Made by a program: the position numbers and the translations under genes. Below are positions 43,453 through 52,167 of a DNA stretch of 64,000 nt, piece by piece. The stretch comes from Hansschlegelia zhihuaiae (lineage in GTDB: Bacteria > Pseudomonadota > Alphaproteobacteria > Rhizobiales > Methylopilaceae): the NCBI RefSeq assembly GCF_004103825.1, contig NZ_RYFI01000016.1, positions 1 through 64,000 of the forward strand. The letters are read 5' to 3'. A model generated the notes under the pieces. It ran no database searches, was not told where the DNA came from, and saw only the letters and a list, made by a program, of their open reading frames with translations. The number at the start of each line of letters is the position of its first letter. Position 1 is the first letter of the stretch.

Positions 43453-45226
43453 CGGACCCGTCTGGTCTACGGACCGATCCGGCCGGACGGAGGAGCCGCT
43501 CGGCGGCGAGGCCTTTGCGGCGATCGATCGGATGAGCGAGGCGCTTTCCGCCCGAATGACGGGCGGCCTTTCGCCTATGGCCTGCGCCCTGGCGCTGTTC
43601 GACTGGTCGATCCACCTCGCCGGCGCGCCCGGCAAACGGGCGGAGCTTTCGGATAAGGCCGTCCGAAAGGCGGCGCGATTCTGGATTCACCTCCTCGCCT
43701 CCGTCAGCGACGGCGATGTTCCGCCCTGCATCGAGCCGCTGCCGGGAGACCGCCGTTTCGCCGCCGACGCCTGGAAAAAGCCGCCCTACAATTTGGTCGC
43801 CCAAGCATTTCTGCTGAACCAGCAGTGGTGGCACAACGCCACGCACGACGTCCCGGGCGTGACGCCTCACCACCAAGAGGTCCTCTCCTTCTCGGCCCGG
43901 CAGTTGCTGGACGTGTTCTCCCCGTCCAACAATCCGCTCACCAACCCCGAGATCGTGTCCAAGACCGTCGAAACCGGCGGCGCCAATTTCGCGCAGGGCT
44001 TTCGGAACTGGCTCGAAGACACGAGCCGGCTCGTCACCAACAGGCCGCCCGTCGGAACGGCAAACTTCACGGCCGGGCGCGACGTCGCGACGACGCCCGG
44101 AAAGGTTGTCTACCGCAACGACCTGATCGAGCTGATACAGTACGCGCCGCAGAGCGAGACCGTCGCGGCCGAGCCGGTGCTCATCGTGCCGGCCTGGATC
44201 ATGAAATACTACATCCTCGACCTGTCGCCGGCGAATTCGCTGGTCCGGCATCTCGTCGCGACCGGGCGCACGGTGTTCTGCATTTCCTGGCGCAACCCCA
44301 CCGCGGACGATCGCGACCTCGCCCTAGATGACTACCGCCGGCTCGGCGTCATGGCGGCGATCGAGGTGATCGGCGCGATCGTCCCGGACGCCAAGATCCA
44401 TGCCGCTGGCTACTGCCTGGGCGGCACGCTTCTGTCGATCGCTGCGGCCGCCATGGCGCGCGCCGGCGACGACCGTCTCGCCTCGATCACGCTGCTCGCC
44501 GCGCAGACGGACTTTACGGAGCCGGGCGAACTCGCGCTGTTCATCGACCACAGCCAGCTGCGCTTCCTCGAAAGCATGATGTGGAATCGCGGCTATCTCT
44601 CGGCCGACCAGATGGCCGGCGCCTTCCAGCTCTTGCGGTCGAACGACTTGGTCTGGTCGCGGATGGTCCACGACTACATGATCGGCGAGCGGACCCCGAT
44701 GACCGATCTGATGGCGTGGAATGCGGACTCCACCCGCATGCCCTACCGCATGCACGCCGAGTACTTGCGTCGGCTCTATCTGGACAACGAACTCGCCGCC
44801 GGCCGCTTCATGGTCGAGGGCCGGCCGGCGGCGCTGCAGAACATCCGGGCGCCGCTATTCGCCGTCGGCACGGAGCGCGACCATGTCGCGCCATGGCGCT
44901 CCGTGTACAAGATCCACTACCTCACCGACACGGACGTCACCTTCGTGCTGACGAGCGGCGGTCATAACGCCGGCATCGTCAGCGAACCGGGCCATCCCCG
45001 ACGCCGCTATCGCTCCGCGCTCAAGCGCACGGCCGATTCCTGCCTCGGGCCGGATGAGTGGTTCGCGGCCGCCGCTCCGAAAGACGGCTCCTGGTGGGTT
45101 GAATGGTTCGATTGGCTCGACCGGCATTCGACGTCCGAACGCGTCGCTCCGCCCGCGATGGGCGCCCCGCAAAGAGGCTACGCGCCGCTTGCGGACGCGC
45201 CCGGCGCCTACGTGCTCGCGCGCTGA
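43436..45226 (+). CDS. phaC: PHA synthase PhaC-like
   Basis: The 596-residue enzyme polymerises hydroxyacyl-CoA into storage polyester. The lipase-like box GYCLGGTLL carries the catalytic Cys; further landmarks are NPLTNPEI, VLIVPAWIMKYYILDLSP, TVFCISWRNP, FAVGTERDHVAPW (Asp/His region) and SGGHNAGI. The length suits class I. It lies with MaoC-Pta and FabI in a group often induced at low oxygen, and overlaps the tetR 3' end. Confidence 0.9.
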   Translation: MTTMNSGPVWSTDRSGRTEEPLGGEAFAAIDRMSEALSARMTGGLSPMACALALFDWSIHLAGAPGKRAELSDKAVRKAARFWIHLLASVSDGDVPPCIEPLPGDRRFAADAWKKPPYNLVAQAFLLNQQWWHNATHDVPGVTPHHQEVLSFSARQLLDVFSPSNNPLTNPEIVSKTVETGGANFAQGFRNWLEDTSRLVTNRPPVGTANFTAGRDVATTPGKVVYRNDLIELIQYAPQSETVAAEPVLIVPAWIMKYYILDLSPANSLVRHLVATGRTVFCISWRNPTADDRDLALDDYRRLGVMAAIEVIGAIVPDAKIHAAGYCLGGTLLSIAAAAMARAGDDRLASITLLAAQTDFTEPGELALFIDHSQLRFLESMMWNRGYLSADQMAGAFQLLRSNDLVWSRMVHDYMIGERTPMTDLMAWNADSTRMPYRMHAEYLRRLYLDNELAAGRFMVEGRPAALQNIRAPLFAVGTERDHVAPWRSVYKIHYLTDTDVTFVLTSGGHNAGIVSEPGHPRRRYRSALKRTADSCLGPDEWFAAAAPKDGSWWVEWFDWLDRHSTSERVAPPAMGAPQRGYAPLADAPGAYVLAR

Positions 45227-45235
45227 GGATTCCGC

Positions 45236-46642
45236 ATGACCGAGACGCTGCTGAAGAACCGCACGTTCGACGAGCTCGCGATCGGCGAGTCGGCGTCGCT
45301 CGTGCGCATCGTGGGGCGTGACGACATCGACCTGTTCGCGGCCGTCTCGGGCGACGTCAACCCGGCCCATATGGACGCCGCCTTCGCGGCGACGGACCTG
45401 TTCGGCCATGTCGTCGCGCACGGCATGTGGACCGGAGCGCTCGTCTCCGCCGTGCTCGGCACCAAGCTCCCGGGCCCCGGCACGATCTATCTCGGCCAGG
45501 ACATCCGCTTCCGCCGGCCGGTCGCCCCGGGCGACACCATCACCGTCACCATCACGGTGAAGGAAAAGCGGCCGGAAGGCCGGATCGTGCTGCTCGACAC
45601 GGCGGCGACGAACCAGAAGGGCGACGAGGTCCTGACCGGAACCGCGACCGTGATCGCGCCCGACAAGACCATCACGTGGCCGCGCGCCAAGCTGCCGGAC
45701 GTCAGGCTGAGGCGGCACGACCGGTATGACGGCTTCGTGGCGGAGGCGCGCGGCCTGCCCGCCATCCGCGCCGCGATCGTCCATCCCTGCTCGTCCGAGG
45801 CGATCCTCGGGGCGGTCGAGGCCCGCGACGAGGGCCTGTTCGAACCGCTCCTGATCGGTCCGGAGGCGAAGATCCGCGCGGCCGCCGAGGCGGCGGACGT
45901 CTCGCTCGACGGGATCACGATCGAATCCGTGGAGCACAGTCACGCCGCCGCCGCCCGCGCGGTCGAGCTTGCGGTCTCCGGCGCCGTGGAGACGCTGATG
46001 AAGGGCAGCCTCCACACCGACGAGCTCCTCGGCGCCGTGGTGGCGCCGGACTCCGGGCTGCGCACCGAACGGCGGATCAGCCATGTCTACGCCATGGACG
46101 TTCCGGCCTACGCCAAGCCGCTCGTGGTCACCGACGCCGCCATCAACATCCAGCCCACCCTCGAGCAGAAGCGCGACATCTGCCAGAACGCTGTCGACAT
46201 GCTGCGCCTTCTCGGCGTCGAAGAACCCAAGGTCGCGGTCCTGGCGGCAGTCGAGACCGTCAGCGCCAAGATGCCGTCGACGCTCGACGCGGCCGCCCTC
46301 ACCGTCATGGCGGCGCGCGGCCAGATCACGGGCGCGAAAGTCGATGGTCCGCTGGCCTTCGACAACGCCATCAGCCCCGACGCCGCCAGGACCAAGGGCA
46401 TCGTCTCTCCAGTCGCCGGCCAGGCCGACATCCTACTGGCGCCCGACCTCGAAGCCGGCAACATGCTGGCGAAACAGCTCATCTACTTCGCGGGCGCCGA
46501 CGCCGCCGGCCTCGTCCTCGGCGCGCGCGTCCCGATCGTCCTGACCAGCCGCTCGGACTCGCTCAGGACCCGGGTCGCCTCCGCGGCGCTCGCCAAGCTC
46601 ATCGCCTCCCGCCAGCCGCTCGCCGGAAGGATGCCGCGATGA
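45236..46642 (+). CDS. MaoC enoyl-CoA hydratase / phosphate acetyltransferase fusion
   Basis: This 468-residue bifunctional protein has an N-terminal MaoC hot-dog domain (1-145; FAAVSGDVNPAHMDAAFA, HGMWTGALVSAVLGT) and a C-terminal Pta/Ptb domain (160-468; MKGSLHTDELL, RRISHVYAMDVP, IVSPVAGQADILLAPDLEAGN). It could turn acetyl phosphate from phosphoketolase into acetyl-CoA and supply (R)-hydroxyacyl-CoA to PHA synthase. Its stop overlaps the start of the broken acetate kinase gene. Confidence 0.9.
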   Translation: MTETLLKNRTFDELAIGESASLVRIVGRDDIDLFAAVSGDVNPAHMDAAFAATDLFGHVVAHGMWTGALVSAVLGTKLPGPGTIYLGQDIRFRRPVAPGDTITVTITVKEKRPEGRIVLLDTAATNQKGDEVLTGTATVIAPDKTITWPRAKLPDVRLRRHDRYDGFVAEARGLPAIRAAIVHPCSSEAILGAVEARDEGLFEPLLIGPEAKIRAAAEAADVSLDGITIESVEHSHAAAARAVELAVSGAVETLMKGSLHTDELLGAVVAPDSGLRTERRISHVYAMDVPAYAKPLVVTDAAINIQPTLEQKRDICQNAVDMLRLLGVEEPKVAVLAAVETVSAKMPSTLDAAALTVMAARGQITGAKVDGPLAFDNAISPDAARTKGIVSPVAGQADILLAPDLEAGNMLAKQLIYFAGADAAGLVLGARVPIVLTSRSDSLRTRVASAALAKLIASRQPLAGRMPR

Positions 46643-46880
46643 GCGAGCGGCTGCTGATCACCTTCAACGCGGACGTCGGCGAGAACCAGCCTCGGATCCG
46701 CGCGGAGATCGCAAAGCGCCTCGCATGGCTCGGCCCTACGATCGACGAGACGGCGGACGCCGCAATCCGGAGCGCGTCAGCGCCGTGGACAGCAAGGTCA
46801 TGGCCTTCGTCATCCCGACCGACGAGGAACAGGTGATCTCCGACGAGGCGGCTGGTCTCATCCCGACTGTGAAAGGCTGA
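46639..46880 (+). pseudogene. ackA: Acetate kinase remnant (internal deletion and frameshift)
   Basis: The frame from ATG 46639 reads MSERLLITFNADVGENQP, then EIAKRLAWLGPTIDE, which matches the last quarter of acetate kinase joined almost directly to a start codon. After about 46760 the match continues in another frame as SAVDSKVMAFVIPTDEEQVI to a stop at 46880. So about 300 central residues, including the catalytic core, are gone and a frameshift follows. The position between Pta and FabI is where intact ackA lies in related clusters (recollection). Function must be lost. Confidence 0.85.
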
Positions 46881-46884
46881 CGCG

Positions 46885-47658
46885 ATGCCCAGACTCACAG
46901 AACTCGCCGGCAAACGGGGACTCGTCGTTGGAGTCGCCAACGAGCACAGCATCGCGGCCGGCTGTGCGGCTGCTTTCGCGGAAGCCGGCGCGGAGCTTGC
47001 GATGACCTATCTGGACGACAAGGCGAAGCCTTACGTTCAACCGGTCGCGGAAGCCGTGGGAGCGACGATATTCTCTCCGTGCGACGTCCGAGTCCGCGGC
47101 CAGCTCGTAGATCTCTTCGAACGCATCGAGCGGGAATGGGGCGAACTCGATTTCGTCCTGCATTCCGTCGCTTTCGCGGATCGCGACGATCTCCGCACCA
47201 GCGTCGTCAACTGCTCGCAGGAAGGCTTCGCGCTAGCGATGGACGTTTCTTGCCACTCCTTTCTGCGCATGGCGAAACTCGCTGCGCCGCTCATGACCAA
47301 CGGCGGCTGCCTTCTCACCGTCAGTTTTTACGGAGCGGACAAAGTGGTCGAAAACTATAATCTGATGGGACCGGTGAAGGCGGCGCTCGAGGCGAGCGTC
47401 CGCTATGTCGCGGCCGATCTCGCGGATCGCGGGATCCGCGCTCACGCTATCTCGGCCGGGCCCGTAAAGACGCGCGCCGCATCCGGCATCGGCCGCTTCG
47501 ACGAACTCATGGACGCGGTGCGCGCACGAACGCCGGCAGGCCGACTGGTCACGATCGAGGAAATCGGCTGCATCGCCGCCTTCCTCGCAAGCGACGCGGG
47601 CGCGCCGCTCACCGGATCCGTGGTTTATGCCGACAACGGATTCCACACGATCGCCTGA
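46885..47658 (+). CDS. fabI: Enoyl-ACP reductase FabI-like
   Basis: The 257-residue SDR-type reductase has GLVVGVANEHSIAAGCAAAF at the NAD site and the FabI active-site pattern FYGADKVVENYNLMGPVKAALE, in which Tyr and Lys are catalytic. ADLADRGIRAHAISAGPVKTRAASGI is also diagnostic. It starts 4 bases after the acetate kinase remnant and is probably a second FabI tied to this PHA/acetyl-phosphate operon rather than the housekeeping copy. Confidence 0.9.
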   Translation: MPRLTELAGKRGLVVGVANEHSIAAGCAAAFAEAGAELAMTYLDDKAKPYVQPVAEAVGATIFSPCDVRVRGQLVDLFERIEREWGELDFVLHSVAFADRDDLRTSVVNCSQEGFALAMDVSCHSFLRMAKLAAPLMTNGGCLLTVSFYGADKVVENYNLMGPVKAALEASVRYVAADLADRGIRAHAISAGPVKTRAASGIGRFDELMDAVRARTPAGRLVTIEEIGCIAAFLASDAGAPLTGSVVYADNGFHTIA

Positions 47659-47713
47659 CGAGGTGACCGCCGCTGCCAATCGTCGAGGCTCATGTTCCCC
47701 TGGAGGGGCGGAT

Positions 47714-47920
47714 ATGCTGGGTTGGTTCGTAAGACTCTCGCTTGCTCTGGCGAGTTGGGTCACGGCGCTTTTCGTCGCCCGGGACGCCGTGAATTTCGGC
47801 ATCGTCAACGTCTTCGTCGCCATCCTCCTTCTGGCCCTCGGCATCGGGGTGCTTGCGTTCTGGCCCATGATCCGGGAGGTCTGCCAAACGCTCTACGGAA
47901 ACTTGCGCCGAAAGCCATGA
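47714..47920 (+). CDS. Small two-helix membrane protein
   Basis: This 68-residue protein has two hydrophobic stretches (FVRLSLALASWVTALFV and VNVFVAILLLALGIGVLAFW) and a basic C-terminus. No family is recognised. GGAGGGGCGG before ATG 47714 is an excellent ribosome-binding site. It lies 55 bases after fabI and may be the last gene of that operon. Confidence 0.65.
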   Translation: MLGWFVRLSLALASWVTALFVARDAVNFGIVNVFVAILLLALGIGVLAFWPMIREVCQTLYGNLRRKP

Positions 47921-48026
47921 CGGCGTCGCGGATAGCGCATGCGTGATCCAAGTTGATCCGCCCGCGATCATCCGCCCAGACGGATCGCGCTAGATTGTCG
48001 CCCTCCCTTGTTGAAAGGGCGATGAA

Positions 48027-48209
48027 ATGGCGTCTATTCGAGACGAGGTCATCTCTTGGCTATTGGGCGCGACGGCGTTAGCTGGCGCCCTCATGCTGAT
48101 CTGCCGAGCTGCGATGCTGTCCGAGCCGCAAAGGCATCTCCTGCTGAACGCGCTCGCGGTGTCTTCGCTCATCGCGCTCATAGGCAGGCTTTGGCCGGCA
48201 ATCGCATGA
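48027..48209 (+). CDS. Small membrane protein, 60 residues
   Basis: The frame encodes two hydrophobic segments (WLLGATALAGALMLICRAAM and LLLNALAVSSLIALIG). An AAAGGGCG site precedes ATG 48027. No family is recognised. It could be a real short membrane protein; the evidence is limited to the leader and hydrophobicity. Confidence 0.5.
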   Translation: MASIRDEVISWLLGATALAGALMLICRAAMLSEPQRHLLLNALAVSSLIALIGRLWPAIA

Positions 48210-48243
48210 AAACGGCCAAAGCGAACGGCGGGCCTTGAACCGA

Positions 48244-48462
48244 TCAGTAGCGACTATACTGATCGCGCCTATAGTCATTATCATAACGCCTACGATCATC
48301 TGGGCCCCACCTCCGGTCATCTCGATAGTCTCGGTGACGCGCATCGCGCCGCGTGTCATGCCGTTCATAAACAACTGCCTTAGAACGATAACCGCGATCT
48401 GTGTGAGCGCAGCCAGCGAGTACGACGGCGAGGCCCCCGATGACCAAAGGCGCGAGCCTCAT
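48244..48462 (-). CDS. Small Arg/Asp/Tyr-rich lipoprotein
   Basis: The 72-residue product has a lipoprotein signal (IGGLAVVLAGC) with lipobox LAGC, Cys at residue 18, and a highly charged mature part with repeated RRD/DRR/YRR units. No family is recognised. ATG 48462 places the signal at the N-terminus; the longer frame upstream is not needed. It would be anchored to the inner or outer membrane facing the periplasm. Confidence 0.6.
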   Translation of the reverse strand: MRLAPLVIGGLAVVLAGCAHTDRGYRSKAVVYERHDTRRDARHRDYRDDRRWGPDDRRRYDNDYRRDQYSRY

Positions 48463-48850
48463 AATTTCGAATCCTCTATCCACCCCACAGCACCCTACTG
48501 AACGATGCTCAGACCGCAAAGCGCGCCAGACGTCGCTTCGATCTCCCTTGTTCGGGTCCTGGCGACCTGCCAGAAATCTGCTAAGCGCCGCGGCCGCCCA
48601 TGGGCCGCCCGCCCTCGGGCGCCGCTTCAGAGGCGAGGCTCGGATCGTTCGGGCGCCGGCGCTCATGCTCTGCGCGTCGGCGAGCCTACGACCTTTTGGC
48701 GGAGCGCCCCACTTCGCCCTCCATCTTTTGCGCCCTGGCCCAGTCAGAAGATGATGCGATAGCAAAATACTAGCCATTTTCAGTCGTTGAGGACCCTCCA
48801 CCTAAATTCTAATCTATTTTGATCAGCGTTTTCAGGAACGGGGAAAGGCA
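48463..48850. other. Intergenic region of 388 bases
   Basis: I see no gene. The right part (48755-48840) is AT-rich and probably holds the promoter of the small gene at 48851. Confidence 0.5.
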
Positions 48851-49033
48851 ATGTCATACACTGTAGTCTCTCACGCCAAACGAGATCCACAATCAGTTGT
48901 AGTGATAACTGTAATGGATGCATTGATATTGGCCAGAGAATTGTTGGAAGAGGTGGACGAACGAGTGACCATTATGACGGACAGCGGCTGGATACTCACG
49001 GTCGATGAACTTGAGGAATTGGCCAAGAGTTGA
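48851..49033 (+). CDS. Small soluble hypothetical protein
   Basis: This 60-residue protein has a central helix (VMDALILARELLEEVDE) and an acidic end (LTVDELEELAKS). GGGGAAAGG before ATG 48851 is well placed, and the coding part is less GC-rich than neighbouring genes, which may indicate transfer. No family is recognised. Confidence 0.55.
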   Translation: MSYTVVSHAKRDPQSVVVITVMDALILARELLEEVDERVTIMTDSGWILTVDELEELAKS

Positions 49034-49106
49034 TCGTCCGGCCGCGCCGCGCCTCCGCAGAGCGTCGGTCTGTTTGGTGGTAGCGCGGAACCGGAGATCA
49101 ACCGCA

Positions 49107-50390
49107 TCAGCGGACTTCGGCGCGCCTCAAAAGGCCTTTCGCCGAAAGAACGCGCGCAGCGGCCGCGACCTCTTCGAACGGTCGCCCCGCCCGCTCGGCG
49201 ATGTCGAGGAGCGAATGTCGGGCGTCGGACAGATTGAGCACCCAAAGCAGCGTCTCGGTGGCGAAGGGCTGCGGGTCATCAGTGGGGGAGAAATAGAGAC
49301 CGCGCGGCCCAAGCTGGGGCTCTCCATAGGGCATGGCGTTCACCGGACGATGGTCATCTTCAGCCATCGACAGGATGCGATCGAGGCGGCTCAAGGAATC
49401 GGCGAGCGCCGCGGGCGTCACCAGAGACAGATCGTCGGCCGAAGTGTGATACTCGGGAAACGCCCCGCTCGGAGAACGCATCAGGCAGCCGACCGGTAGA
49501 TCGAACCCCGGCGAGCAGTATTGCCGTTCGTCGTAGCCCCATGGCGTGAACGGCAGGATCCGGTCGGCGAATCCCTCGTCGGAGAGCACGTGCGCGGCGC
49601 AGCGGTCGATCAGACTCGCGCCCTGCCGGGAGCGCTTGTAGGTCGGCGGCCCAGGGTCGCCGAGGCAGGTCAGCACCAAGCCGTGATGGATGCGGGCGCG
49701 GGCGTCGCGGTTCTGGTGCAGCCACGCGACGGCGCCGATCGTGCCAGGCATGAACAGGAAGCGGTAGCCGAAGCGGCGCCGCCTTGCGGTCAGCTTCTGC
49801 GCAAGGGCGATCGCCACCGCGATGCCGGAGAGGTTGTCGTTCGCGAGCTGCGGATGGCAGATATGGGCGGAGATCAACACTTCGCCCGCCTCGTCGCCCG
49901 GAAGAAAGGCCTCGCCGAGCGAGAGGCTGCCGGGTGCTAGCGTCGTGTCGATGCGGACCCGGTAGGCGGGGTCCCGCAACCGCGTCCGCACCTCATGCGC
50001 CAGGCAAAAGCCCCAGCTCTCCTTGTAGTAGGAGGTCCGGTAGGGAATGAGCGTCGGCTGATCGGGCAGGCTGTGCAGATGCTCCTGCAGTTCATCGAGC
50101 GGCACCAACCTGTCGATGGGCTGGCTATAGTGCACGAGATGCAGGCCATGTTCCGCGAAATCGACCACCGTCCGGCCGTCCCGCGTCTCGATCGTCGCGC
50201 TTCGCACGGACCATTCCGGCGGGACCACCCAATCCAGAACTTGCGTGCCGCTTGGGATTTCCTGGACCCGAAGAGGTATCTGACGCCCGATATAGTCGAG
50301 CGTCTGACGTAAGCCTGGTCCGGTGATGCTCCTAAATATCGGATACAACGCCCCGACATGAGCATAGAGCTCTTCGCCGATCCGAGTCAT
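49107..50390 (-). CDS. DUF4910/DUF2172 aminopeptidase-like protein
   Basis: The 427-residue protein has the M28-like fold features of the DUF4910 group: VLISAHICHPQLANDNLSGIAVAIAL (metal-site His and Asp), RFLFMPGTIGAVAWL, CSPGFDLPVG and FPEYHTSADDLS. A C-terminal winged-helix-like segment follows (LLDIAERAGRPFEEVAAAA). Such proteins are common in surface-polysaccharide clusters, where their substrate is unsettled. It is divergent from the RmlC-like gene across only 34 bases. Confidence 0.8.
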   Translation of the reverse strand: MTRIGEELYAHVGALYPIFRSITGPGLRQTLDYIGRQIPLRVQEIPSGTQVLDWVVPPEWSVRSATIETRDGRTVVDFAEHGLHLVHYSQPIDRLVPLDELQEHLHSLPDQPTLIPYRTSYYKESWGFCLAHEVRTRLRDPAYRVRIDTTLAPGSLSLGEAFLPGDEAGEVLISAHICHPQLANDNLSGIAVAIALAQKLTARRRRFGYRFLFMPGTIGAVAWLHQNRDARARIHHGLVLTCLGDPGPPTYKRSRQGASLIDRCAAHVLSDEGFADRILPFTPWGYDERQYCSPGFDLPVGCLMRSPSGAFPEYHTSADDLSLVTPAALADSLSRLDRILSMAEDDHRPVNAMPYGEPQLGPRGLYFSPTDDPQPFATETLLWVLNLSDARHSLLDIAERAGRPFEEVAAAARVLSAKGLLRRAEVR

Positions 50391-50424
50391 ATTTGCCTCA
50401 GCCTTCTCGATTCTGAGAGCGTCT

Positions 50425-50967
50425 ATGAAGTTCCAGAGAACCGATCTCGCCGACGTCGTGATCGTCGTGCTCGAATCTTACGAGGACGAACGAGGCTCGT
50501 TCGCCCGAACGTTTTGCCGCAGCGAATTTGCTGCGGCGAACCTCCCGGTCGACTTCGTGCAGGCAAGCCGCTCGTCCGCGCGCCGGGCGGGCACGGTTCG
50601 GGGCCTCCACTTCCAGCGGGCGCCGCACAGCGAGGGCAAGCTGGTGCGCTGCGGCCGCGGCGCCCTCTACGACGTCGTGATCGACCTGCGGCCCGGCTCC
50701 GTCAGCTTCCGGCGTTGGCAGGCCTTCATCCTCAACGCCGAGAACATGCTGTCGCTGTACATCCCGCCCGGCTGCGCGCACGGCTTCCAGACGCTCGAGG
50801 ACGACACGGAGACGCTCTACCAGATGACGGTCGCCTACGCGCCCGATCATGCGGCCGGCGTGCGCTACGACGACCCGTCGCTGTCGATCCCCTGGCCTCT
50901 GCCCGTGAGCGTGATTTCGCAACGAGACCTCGCCTTGCCGAGCCTTGACGCCGAGTTCGCTCGGTGA
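50425..50967 (+). CDS. rfbC: RmlC-like dTDP-sugar 3,5-epimerase
   Basis: This 180-residue cupin epimerase shows DERGSFARTFCRSEF, GTVRGLHFQRAPHSEGKLVRC (catalytic His region), DVVIDLRPGSVSF and YIPPGCAHGFQTLEDDT. It inverts C3 and/or C5 of nucleotide 4-keto-6-deoxyhexoses. It is the only plus-strand gene in this sugar cluster, convergent with the SDR gene, so it may be regulated apart. With a cytidylyltransferase nearby, the nucleotide may be CDP rather than dTDP. Confidence 0.88.
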   Translation: MKFQRTDLADVVIVVLESYEDERGSFARTFCRSEFAAANLPVDFVQASRSSARRAGTVRGLHFQRAPHSEGKLVRCGRGALYDVVIDLRPGSVSFRRWQAFILNAENMLSLYIPPGCAHGFQTLEDDTETLYQMTVAYAPDHAAGVRYDDPSLSIPWPLPVSVISQRDLALPSLDAEFAR

Positions 50968-51021
50968 GCAAGGCCCCGTAGCCCTCCGCGTGCGGCCGCC
51001 GCATGCAGCGCGTGTTTGCGT

Positions 51022-52095
51022 TTAGTGCAGAGACACGCCGTATTCCGCGACGGCCTCTGGTTTGGCGTTGAAAGCCGCCCAGCGCAGATTGTGATCGAGC
51101 TGGCCCGCGTCCATTAGCGCTTTCAACGCCTTGAGGCGCGTGAACGGCGCCGCTTCGAAGGTCTCACGCGTCATTCCGATCTGATTGAAGACGCGCCACA
51201 GTTCTCGCGCTCCGTCATCGGCCCGCCAGCGGCACACGAACTCCGGCAGCGCGGCGTGGATCTTCGCGAACGACACGCGGTAGCTGCGATTGTCGGGGCT
51301 TGGCGGCCCAAACAGCGTCGCGCAGCCCGGGAATGAACGCGCGACGATTTCAGCTATGTCTCGCACCCGGTAATTCTGCGCGTCATCGCCGACGTTGAAA
51401 GCCTCGCCGCGGATCCGATCCGGCGCGGCGGCGAGCATCAGGTCGACCGCCTGGCAGATGTCCTGCACATGGACGAGCGGTCGCCAGGGCGAGCCGTCGC
51501 TCGACATGTCGATCACGCCGCGCGTCGCCGCCAGCCCGGACAGATTGTTCAACACGATGTCGAAGCGCATCCGCGGCGAGGCCCCGAAGGCCGTGGCGTT
51601 GCGCAGGAAGACCGGCGTGAAGGTCGAATCCGCGAGTTCGCTCAAGCCACGTTCGCAAAGAACCTTGCATTCGGCGTAGGCGGTCAGCGGATTGACGTCG
51701 GACGCCTCGCTGCATACGCCGCTCGCGCCGACGCCGTAGACGCTGCAGGACGAGGCGTAGACGAAGCGCTTCACGCCGGCGCGCTTCGCCGCGTGTGCGA
51801 GGCCCAACGATCCGTGCAGATTGATGGAGTATGTCGTCTCGACGTCGTTATCGGCGAGCGGATCGTTGGACAGTTCGGCGAGATGGACGACAGCCTCGAA
51901 GCCTGCGAGGTCGTCAGGCGTGACGTCCCGGGTGTCTCGGGTGATCGTTCGAGGGCGCGGCTTGTCGTCGTGGAACAGCAAGCCCGCCCTGTAGAAGCCT
52001 GCATCGAGACCCGCGACCTCGTGGCCGTGCTGCATCAGGTAAGGGGTCAAAATGCAGCCGATATATCCATCGGCGCCCGTCACAAGAACTTTCAT
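51022..52095 (-). CDS. NAD-dependent sugar epimerase/dehydratase (extended SDR)
   Basis: The 357-residue enzyme has a Rossmann start (VLVTGADGYIGCIL), VVHLAELSNDP, a Ser/Tyr/Lys catalytic set (YASSCSVYG, YAECK) and RNATAFGASPRMRFDIVLN. It acts on a nucleotide sugar; whether as epimerase, 4,6-dehydratase or reductase is not clear. It lies 72 bases downstream of the glycosyltransferase gene. Confidence 0.85.
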   Translation of the reverse strand: MKVLVTGADGYIGCILTPYLMQHGHEVAGLDAGFYRAGLLFHDDKPRPRTITRDTRDVTPDDLAGFEAVVHLAELSNDPLADNDVETTYSINLHGSLGLAHAAKRAGVKRFVYASSCSVYGVGASGVCSEASDVNPLTAYAECKVLCERGLSELADSTFTPVFLRNATAFGASPRMRFDIVLNNLSGLAATRGVIDMSSDGSPWRPLVHVQDICQAVDLMLAAAPDRIRGEAFNVGDDAQNYRVRDIAEIVARSFPGCATLFGPPSPDNRSYRVSFAKIHAALPEFVCRWRADDGARELWRVFNQIGMTRETFEAAPFTRLKALKALMDAGQLDHNLRWAAFNAKPEAVAEYGVSLH

Positions 52096-52167
52096 GACTT
52101 ATTCCTCCATTTGCGCCGGGATCGATCGAGCGAACGGGCCTAACGACGGCATTCTTGCAGCGTGACC

